Shown: one piece after another, positions 57,379 through 64,000 of the stretch | How positions within the stretch are numbered: position 1 is the stretch's first letter | Layout: every line of letters begins with the position of its first letter | Source: Synechococcus sp. AG-686-F08 | Lineage (GTDB): Bacteria; Cyanobacteriota; Cyanobacteriia; PCC-6307; Cyanobiaceae | Reading direction: 5' to 3' | DNA length: 64,000 nt | Assembly: GCA_003210315.1 (NCBI GenBank) | Contig: QCVQ01000003.1 | Coordinates: 1 to 64,000 of the forward strand | Notes under the pieces: generated by a model | Told to the model about the DNA's origin: nothing | Seen by the model: only the letters and a program-made list of their open reading frames with translations | The model's database searches: none | Made by a program: the position numbers and the translations under genes

Positions 57379-58233
57379 TTAGGGACGCAACGCTTGTTGC
57401 TCGAGCTCGCAGTCGATGCCGTTTGCGTTTGGATTCAGTGCTTGTTGCGCCTTGACTTCTGCTGCTGCTGCTCGCAGATCAGCGCGAAAGACGGGGTTGG
57501 CCTGCAGTTGGGCCACGGTTGCTGAGCCCATCAACAGACCAGCCTGAACGTCGCTGTGCCAGTGCACATTGCAGACATTTCGGCTCTTGCCGTACTCCCT
57601 ACCCCTCTGGAGGATTTGATCCTGTCGATTCGGAACGATTTCACTGAGGATCAGAGCCCAGGCCCAACCCACTGAGGTATGGCCAGAGGGATAGGACCAA
57701 TCGGTGGTGAGTTCCACCTCATCATCAGGTGAGCAAATCGGCTGCTCATTTTTCAAAAACGGTCTTAGTCGCTGGTAATGCTCCTTCGCTTTGTAGGTCG
57801 CAAGCCCCGCATCGGTCAGTGTTCGTCGCAGGAGTGTGTAAAGCCTGGGGGTGTCCTCTTCGGAAATACGAATCCCCGACGCGCACGCAAAGATTCCTGC
57901 AGCTGCTGGGAAGTGAAGGTCGGCATCACGGGCCGCCAATTGCCAACGAGAACCTCCCTGCACAGCAAAAGTCGCCTGAGCAACGGCTTCATCCAGAGCA
58001 AAGGCTGCCGATCCTGGTGAGGGAGGCGGATCGACCAGTTTCAGGGAATCGGGCCGTGCATCTTGTGCCAGATATCCCTCTAGAAGACCACGTTTCAATT
58101 CCTTCAGAACGGGAGGGGATCCAACGTTGGATTCGCAGTGGGGTGCTGGTTCCGCAGCTTGAACAGGACCGCCAAGGGGGAGCCCCCCGCCAAGCAAAGC
58201 CAATATCAACAGACTGATTTCAAGCCGGGGCAT
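57379..58233 (-). CDS. PAP2/class A acid phosphatase-like exported protein
   Basis: KEHYQRLRPF; SYPSGHTSVGWAW; HWHSDVQAG; signal peptide. Confidence 0.92.
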   Translation of the reverse strand: MPRLEISLLILALLGGGLPLGGPVQAAEPAPHCESNVGSPPVLKELKRGLLEGYLAQDARPDSLKLVDPPPSPGSAAFALDEAVAQATFAVQGGSRWQLAARDADLHFPAAAGIFACASGIRISEEDTPRLYTLLRRTLTDAGLATYKAKEHYQRLRPFLKNEQPICSPDDEVELTTDWSYPSGHTSVGWAWALILSEIVPNRQDQILQRGREYGKSRNVCNVHWHSDVQAGLLMGSATVAQLQANPVFRADLRAAAAEVKAQQALNPNANGIDCELEQQALRP

Positions 58234-58326
58234 CAGAGAACAAGAACTCCCTTAAGCGTTAGCAACTTGATTCGAGAGCAGCCATTGGAGCGTGTTAATT
58301 GAGCACGAATCAGATCAACTCACATC

Positions 58327-59175
58327 TCAGGCTGAATCAGCTGCACAACGGAATCCCATATGGCAGGTTGCTGTATCGGTCGTTTGTCCCATCAAAGCCG
58401 CTGGCCTAAAGCGATGGCAGTAGTTCTCAGCACAAAGGAAAGATCCACCTTTGATGATCCGACGCTCCTGCTCACCCTTAGGAACAGGAAACAATGTGGA
58501 GGTCCACTCCCAAACATTGCCGCACATGTCGACAAGACCGTAGCCATTAGCTGGGAACGATCCCACCGGAGACGTCCAGAACCATCCGTCCGTCTGTTCG
58601 TTTGTCCAAGGGAAAAGTCCTTGCCAGACATTGGCAAGCCACTGACCATCAGGAGTCATCTCCGCACCCCAGGCATAGTTCTGCTGAACCAGGCCGCCTC
58701 TGGCAGCAACCTCCCATTCATCAGCAGTCGGTAAACGTTTGCCAATCCATTGGGCAAAGGCAAGCGTGTCTTCGTAGGCGAGATGAACGACAGGGTGATC
58801 CATCATGTCGGCGATGGTGGAATCAGGTCCCTGGGGATGCCGCCAATCGGCTCCTTCAATCAAGGCCCACCAAGACATCGGTTGATTTCGATCAACCGAT
58901 GGAGGCGGCGGAATGAAGACCGCTGATTCTGGCTTTTGTTGATCAGGCGGCAGGTTTGGATATAGGACAGGATCGGGCGGCTTTTCTGAGACCGTGACAT
59001 ATCCAGTCTCAGAAACAAAACGGGCAAACTCGGCATTGGTAACGGGAGATTTGTCGATCCCGAAAGACTTGATTTGAATGGAACGAACAGGCGCTTCTTC
59101 AGGATAAAAAGAATCAGAGCCAACGATGTATTCACCTGACGGAATGATGATCATCTGATCATGTTGATGGTTCAT
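58327..59175 (-). CDS. Formylglycine-generating enzyme (sulfatase-modifying factor)
   Basis: FGE-sulfatase domain: PVTNAEFARFV, RLPTADEWEVAARGG, DMCGNVWEWT, GGSFLCAENYCHRFRPAAL with the two active-site Cys. Confidence 0.93.
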   Translation of the reverse strand: MNHQHDQMIIIPSGEYIVGSDSFYPEEAPVRSIQIKSFGIDKSPVTNAEFARFVSETGYVTVSEKPPDPVLYPNLPPDQQKPESAVFIPPPPSVDRNQPMSWWALIEGADWRHPQGPDSTIADMMDHPVVHLAYEDTLAFAQWIGKRLPTADEWEVAARGGLVQQNYAWGAEMTPDGQWLANVWQGLFPWTNEQTDGWFWTSPVGSFPANGYGLVDMCGNVWEWTSTLFPVPKGEQERRIIKGGSFLCAENYCHRFRPAALMGQTTDTATCHMGFRCAADSA

Positions 59176-59324
59176 AGAAACAAGGAAACATTTTTAGTGA
59201 CTAAAAAAAGGCAGCGTCGTCAGAACCTACAAATCACCTAACCCTTCATACATGCCGCGAAGGGATGGACAAGCCAAGCATCATCCCTTTTAAACGCAAT
59301 AGAATGATCCGCACTCAAGCAAAT

Positions 59325-60338
59325 TCAACTACCTGTGGGGAAAAGGAATTGCATTTGAGCGCGAAATGTCCAATCTCCCATAAGAGTTTGTCCAGCAACT
59401 TCAGGTTTCACAGCATTGTAGTAAGCGCTAAGAGAAGCATTGATTGGCTGAGTGCCAACGACAAATACCCTGCCAAAACCGGCCCCAACAGGAACAGTCC
59501 AGCCTTTGTTATCAGGGGTATTCCAATCTGCCGTAATGATTGGAGAGCTCGTCAAATACCAACCCTTAGGAAGGTTGTAATTCAGAAAAGGTTGAATCAG
59601 CATTTTATTAACATCATTCTTCTTACCATCGCCAGCAAATGACCAAACATTATTAATCAAACCGCCAGCAACAACTTTTCCTTTCGTATAAACCAAAACA
59701 CCCGTTGGACCAGCACTCCACTGCCCGGAACTAAGCCTGCTGTCGGTGGCGGTTGGCAGCACCATGGTGGGGCCCACACCAACAGTGAAATTCCCTTTCA
59801 AGGTTGGCACAAAGAACACAGAAGGATTGACGTCTCCAAGTGCTTGGATCGAAGTACCACCAACCCAAGGCTGGGAGATCAAAGGAACAACAGTCCGTGT
59901 CACCAATGTCAAGCCATCGCTCACCTTGAAAGGAACGACAGGCTGCACATTGACAACATTTTGAGTCTGATTCCGCTTCGCTTTAGGGTCTAAAAGATTT
60001 GGTGCCCATTGCGTATTTGGAGTGCTGTTCCACTGAATAGGAAGGCTGATCAAGCTGGCAATCGGATTTTGTGCCGCCTTGGCCAATGATCCTTCCTCCT
60101 CGGCAACCGATTCGCCTGGGGTCACCGTGACCGGTTGATTATCCGTACCAGGAGGTTGACTATCTGCAGTGGCCTGAGCCAGCTCACTATGGACAAGTGG
60201 TGTGAAATCAAAATCAATGGGATCAGCCACCAGAAACTGAGCCTGGTCTTGCGCTTCAGCAACTGAAGGGGCCAGAAGGGCAGCACATCCAAGCAGCCAC
60301 GACAGGCCAACACATCCACCGAAACGCGAAGTCATCAA
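59325..60338 (-). CDS. Outer-membrane beta-barrel transporter-like protein
   Basis: Signal peptide; beta-strand pattern to the end; TWNxx/VQPVVPFKVSDGLTLVTRTVVPL. Confidence 0.75.
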   Translation of the reverse strand: MMTSRFGGCVGLSWLLGCAALLAPSVAEAQDQAQFLVADPIDFDFTPLVHSELAQATADSQPPGTDNQPVTVTPGESVAEEEGSLAKAAQNPIASLISLPIQWNSTPNTQWAPNLLDPKAKRNQTQNVVNVQPVVPFKVSDGLTLVTRTVVPLISQPWVGGTSIQALGDVNPSVFFVPTLKGNFTVGVGPTMVLPTATDSRLSSGQWSAGPTGVLVYTKGKVVAGGLINNVWSFAGDGKKNDVNKMLIQPFLNYNLPKGWYLTSSPIITADWNTPDNKGWTVPVGAGFGRVFVVGTQPINASLSAYYNAVKPEVAGQTLMGDWTFRAQMQFLFPTGS

Positions 60339-60366
60339 TCTGATCTAAAAAACCAAGCGAGTTTTA

Positions 60367-61554
60367 TTGCATCAAATTGATTCGCCAAGGGGATTCCACA
60401 AAAACCAGCACGAATGGGATCAGATTCAGCGGCAAGAACAAATGGCCCCGCCTAAATTTCAGCGAATCTCAACTCCTCAAGTGACACGCTTTCTGCCCCT
60501 GGCTCTCATCGCAACACTGAGCACGTTGTGCGTTGAAGCGTCGATGAGACCAATGAATGCAGAAGAAATGACTGATAACAATGAAACTCAGATTGAGACT
60601 GACATAGCGGCAAACAGCGACAGTGAAATCAACCAGACCGAAGAGATAGCTCCCCTGGTACTCAGTCAAGCGAGTGATCAAGACACGCAACTCGAACAGG
60701 AAAAAGACGAGGAAGACAGCTGGCGTGTCTACCTCGATCTCTATGCCTTTTTGGTGCCAACCACTTACAGCTCAACAACCATCAACGGCAATAAAAACGA
60801 TGCCGCGCTTCCCCTCTCCGATGTGATCAACACCATCGACGAAGCGCTCACCTTTAAAGCCCAGGTTGAATATGGCCGATTGGGTTTTATGGCCGGGGTT
60901 TATCACGGGAGCCTATCCACGAGCGGATCCAAATCCTTTTTCAAGGAAACAACAAACCCTCTACGCAATCGACTAGGCCTTCCTTCCGCACTCAGACAGC
61001 GCACAATTCGTGTCAACGGAGATCTAGATGTCGACGTTGATGCCAATCAGACCATCGTGGATCTGGCATTCCGCTACCGAGCAGGCGCGATTCAGAAACC
61101 ACGGATGGAAAAGGGAAGCACCAGTTTCATTGGCCTGCTTGGAGCCCGAGTGATCGATGCCAACATCAACACCAGCTGGTCCGTTCGCAATGAGTCCACC
61201 GTTTCCGTGGAGGGGCGGGTCGTAAGCCGCGAGAACACTCGCGAACTCGAGAGAGCATCGAGTGAAAGCTTCGGCAACACCTGGGTGCAGCCGCTGATCG
61301 GTGCCTTCGGCACGTATGCCATCAGCGAAGACTGGCAAGCGTTTGCCTATCTCGACGCCGGCGGATTGGGTTTGAGCGGAGAGCAAGATCTGAGTGGCAC
61401 GGCGCAGGCGGGGATTGCCTATGCCTTGGGAAACTCAGCCCAAATCTCACTCTCTTACAAGTATTTCGGACTTGATTACGCCGGAGGCGGTGGCAATGCC
61501 TACAGCGTGGATCAAAGCGGCGTGAACTTAGGACTGCGCTGGTTGTTCGACTGA
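60367..61554 (+). CDS. Outer-membrane beta-barrel protein
   Basis: C-terminal barrel ending GVNLGLRWLFD; start possibly internal (60442). Confidence 0.7.
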   Translation: MHQIDSPRGFHKNQHEWDQIQRQEQMAPPKFQRISTPQVTRFLPLALIATLSTLCVEASMRPMNAEEMTDNNETQIETDIAANSDSEINQTEEIAPLVLSQASDQDTQLEQEKDEEDSWRVYLDLYAFLVPTTYSSTTINGNKNDAALPLSDVINTIDEALTFKAQVEYGRLGFMAGVYHGSLSTSGSKSFFKETTNPLRNRLGLPSALRQRTIRVNGDLDVDVDANQTIVDLAFRYRAGAIQKPRMEKGSTSFIGLLGARVIDANINTSWSVRNESTVSVEGRVVSRENTRELERASSESFGNTWVQPLIGAFGTYAISEDWQAFAYLDAGGLGLSGEQDLSGTAQAGIAYALGNSAQISLSYKYFGLDYAGGGGNAYSVDQSGVNLGLRWLFD

Positions 61555-61575
61555 TAGCAAGTGCGCTCTTGCCGT

Positions 61576-62883
61576 TCAAGTGCTGAGGCTTTCAGCAACT
61601 TGAACGGCGGTACGCGATCCACTGGCAATCGCTCCCTCAATAAATCCACGCCATCCCTGGGCATGATCACCAGATGCAAAGAACAGATGACCTTCCTGGC
61701 GTGGTAATTCGTCTGTGAATCGTGCAACCGTTCCGGGGCGATAGGTGCACCAGCTACCTTGCGAGAGATCGTCTCCACCCCAATCGTGGCCAAAGGTGGA
61801 GAGCACTTTGACCCCTGGAATAAATTCCTCCAAAACGGGCTGCCACTCATCAACCGATTTTTCCAGCGCATCAGGTTCAAGGCTGAACCCAGCGAGCACC
61901 GAGTGCTTCTCACCACGCTTGTAAGTGAAGCTGCCGATCAGGGGTGAATCCGTTGAACGGGACAGGGTCATCACCGCACCAGGGTCACCCTCCACTTCAA
62001 AAAACACCTTGCAGCCACCACCAACATGCTTGAGGCGTGATGCCTCCAGTTTCACATCGGCAAGAGGTGGTTCAAAGTCCACGTTGTGAAGCACATTCAA
62101 AGGAACAGTCACCACTGCACGCTGTGCCGTTATCCGCTCTCCAGACTCCGTCGTGACGCTCACCCCTTCGCTGGTGTGTTGCACGGAGCGCACTGCAGTG
62201 CTGAGCGCCACCTCAAAATCACCATCTCGAGTGATTGCCTCCACGAGTGCAGCTGTGCCTTTTGTGAGTTTGTAGCGGGCCGCTGTGTCGTTAAACAACG
62301 CGTAGTTCCAACCCGTTAGTGACCAGGTGCGCATCATCTCCACATAGGAGGCATTCTGCGGTTGATTCATGGAGAGGATCTCTAAGAACCCACCAAGACT
62401 GGTGCGCTGCAAAGGGGTGAGATCAAGAGCATTGAGACGGTCAGCAACCGTGAGAGCATCCCGTTCGCATACAGCCTCCCAGCAGTGGTGAATGTCATAG
62501 GGGCGCTCCCACACGCCCTTTGACTCGGCAAAGAAACGCTCGAACCCTTCAACGAATTCACCCAGTTGGGCCTCCTGCAGCTCCTGAACCTTTCCATCGA
62601 TCTTGATCGCGATGCGCTCAGCAACACATCCTGGTGTTTCCTGAACCTCAAGCCCATAGCGTTCTTTCTCAGCCCATACAAACGGCTGAGTCCAGTGAAT
62701 CCATGTGCCACCAAGTTCAACATGAAAGCCATTGCGCTCTTCATAAAAGGTGCGACCTCCCAAGCGATCTCGCGCCTCGAGCACAATGGTGCTCAGCCCT
62801 CTCTTCTGAAGATCTCGCGCCGCAGTTACGCCGGCAAATCCACCTCCGATGATCACAACATCGTATGAAGTCTTGGCAGCCAT
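61576..62883 (-). CDS. Flavin monoamine oxidase
   Basis: VVIIGGGFAGVTAARDLQKRG; EARDRLGGRT; C-terminal FASGDHAQGWRGFIEGAIASG. Confidence 0.94.
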   Translation of the reverse strand: MAAKTSYDVVIIGGGFAGVTAARDLQKRGLSTIVLEARDRLGGRTFYEERNGFHVELGGTWIHWTQPFVWAEKERYGLEVQETPGCVAERIAIKIDGKVQELQEAQLGEFVEGFERFFAESKGVWERPYDIHHCWEAVCERDALTVADRLNALDLTPLQRTSLGGFLEILSMNQPQNASYVEMMRTWSLTGWNYALFNDTAARYKLTKGTAALVEAITRDGDFEVALSTAVRSVQHTSEGVSVTTESGERITAQRAVVTVPLNVLHNVDFEPPLADVKLEASRLKHVGGGCKVFFEVEGDPGAVMTLSRSTDSPLIGSFTYKRGEKHSVLAGFSLEPDALEKSVDEWQPVLEEFIPGVKVLSTFGHDWGGDDLSQGSWCTYRPGTVARFTDELPRQEGHLFFASGDHAQGWRGFIEGAIASGSRTAVQVAESLST

Positions 62884-63129
62884 TAGATCTCTTAAAATAT
62901 ATTAGCCACCAACAATTTTAAAGAAACAAACACTTCATTCCCACGGTCAGGCCATAGATTTTGCACGCACGGGACCAGACAATGGGGACAGCATGACAGG
63001 CTTCGCGAAACATCTATCTGTGGCTATTACCAGACAGTCATGATTAGCAAGTCTCCTACAACAACAATCCATAAAAAATCAGGAACCAAAACCTTGGTTC
63101 CTGACGATCAAACTGAAAAATTACCTCAC

Positions 63130-63987
63130 TTAAAGCTTATCGATCGGACCCAGCTTCCAGGCCCGGTCGAACCAAGCTTGCTCAGGTCCATACAAACGGA
63201 AGATTCCAAACCAACCTTTACCAGGAACGGTTTTCACCCAATTCGCCTCCTGGCCCGCTGGAGGCTCTGGACCAAAATAGAGGTCAACGCTGCCATCAGC
63301 GTTGCTCACCATGTCCTGATTGCGCTTGTTGTTTTTGCTTGGATAGGGCGATTCCTTGCTTTGCAACATCGAACGGGTCTGGGGGTCATAGACGACAAAC
63401 GACCAGAAACGTCTCGCCGGAACGTTTGCCGGCACCGTGAGTTTGTAGGTGTTCGCTCCATCGAGATAGGCGCCATTGCCATCGCGAGAGGTGAACGCAT
63501 ATTGCGACCCCACTCCTGGAAGCTCGAGGGCCATTGCCGGTGTATTCACCGTGGCGAGATAGAAGAACAGGGTGCGTCCATCCATATCGCGCCCACCATT
63601 TCCTTTGTCCACGAGATACTCGTGACTGCCTCCTGGAAAGCCTGTTTGCCAATAACCAGCTTTACCTGGGTAGATATAAGCCTTGGGATCCTGAGGAGAA
63701 AATAGGATCGAACGCGCCGTGGCATTACCAATCGCTACAGATTCTGTAAGCAGTGCTTTTTGCTCCGCATTCGGGGCAAATGGTTTTCCTTTTTGAATTC
63801 CAATAGCTGACGCCATCCCTAGAAGCTCTGGAGAGAACATCTCAGAGGGCTCGCGCTGAATCACATCATTGAGTTCTTCATAGAACCTAAAATTGTTTGC
63901 ATGAATCGTGTTGACTGTCCAGTCAGTAAGATTTTTGAAAGAGTTGGCCTGAGGATTAGCCCGCATCGCATAGGGATACACCTTCAA
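63130..63987 (-). CDS. DUF1254-like protein (continues past the window edge)
   Basis: YLATVNTPAM...GANTYKLTVPANVPARRFWSFVVYDPQTRSML...YFGPEPPAGQEANWVKT. Confidence 0.85.
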   Translation of the reverse strand: MKVYPYAMRANPQANSFKNLTDWTVNTIHANNFRFYEELNDVIQREPSEMFSPELLGMASAIGIQKGKPFAPNAEQKALLTESVAIGNATARSILFSPQDPKAYIYPGKAGYWQTGFPGGSHEYLVDKGNGGRDMDGRTLFFYLATVNTPAMALELPGVGSQYAFTSRDGNGAYLDGANTYKLTVPANVPARRFWSFVVYDPQTRSMLQSKESPYPSKNNKRNQDMVSNADGSVDLYFGPEPPAGQEANWVKTVPGKGWFGIFRLYGPEQAWFDRAWKLGPIDKL

Positions 63988-64000
63988 GCCATTTTTAAAG

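Overview
The window looks like a marine picocyanobacterial (Synechococcus-like) chromosome; this is inferred from gene content and was not searched. It has three parts. (1) About 2,093-22,282 is a ~20.1 kb tRNA-integrated mobile island. It is bounded by a perfect 53-bp direct repeat: the 3' part of tRNA-Ala(GGC) at 22,230-22,282 and an orphan copy at 2,093-2,145. A tyrosine recombinase lies next to the tRNA, followed on the same strand by an AlpA/Xis-like HTH protein, a Cys-rich protein and a RepA/RecA-like ATPase. Helically phased TAGAGCAG repeats sit just inside both ends. The architecture is tycheposon- or satellite-like. Cargo includes many very small ORFs preceded by a recurring ~45-150 bp leader repeat, a LuxR regulator, a trypsin-like lipoprotein protease, a frameshifted sacsin-like ATPase/DUF3883-type gene, an HNH-like protein, a five-zinc-ribbon protein with a possible GIY-YIG end, and two related HTH proteins. 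(2) 22.3-32 kb is mostly core: lexA, an alpha/beta hydrolase, argF, ftsH, a K+ channel, an aldo/keto reductase, ribD with a homopolymer frameshift, and a DUF3122-like protein. (3) 32-64 kb is a second accessory region: a large GH18 chitinase, a beta-barrel protein, a GH116 glycosidase, an MFS transporter, an Arg/Gly-rich secreted protein, a sulfotransferase, two AraC paralogs, two arylsulfatases with a formylglycine-generating enzyme, a phosphatase/MGS-DAG-kinase/metallophosphatase operon, two outer-membrane proteins, an amine oxidase and a DUF1254 protein running off the edge. No rRNA or CRISPR was seen. Functional names come from reading motifs in the translations, not from database searches.
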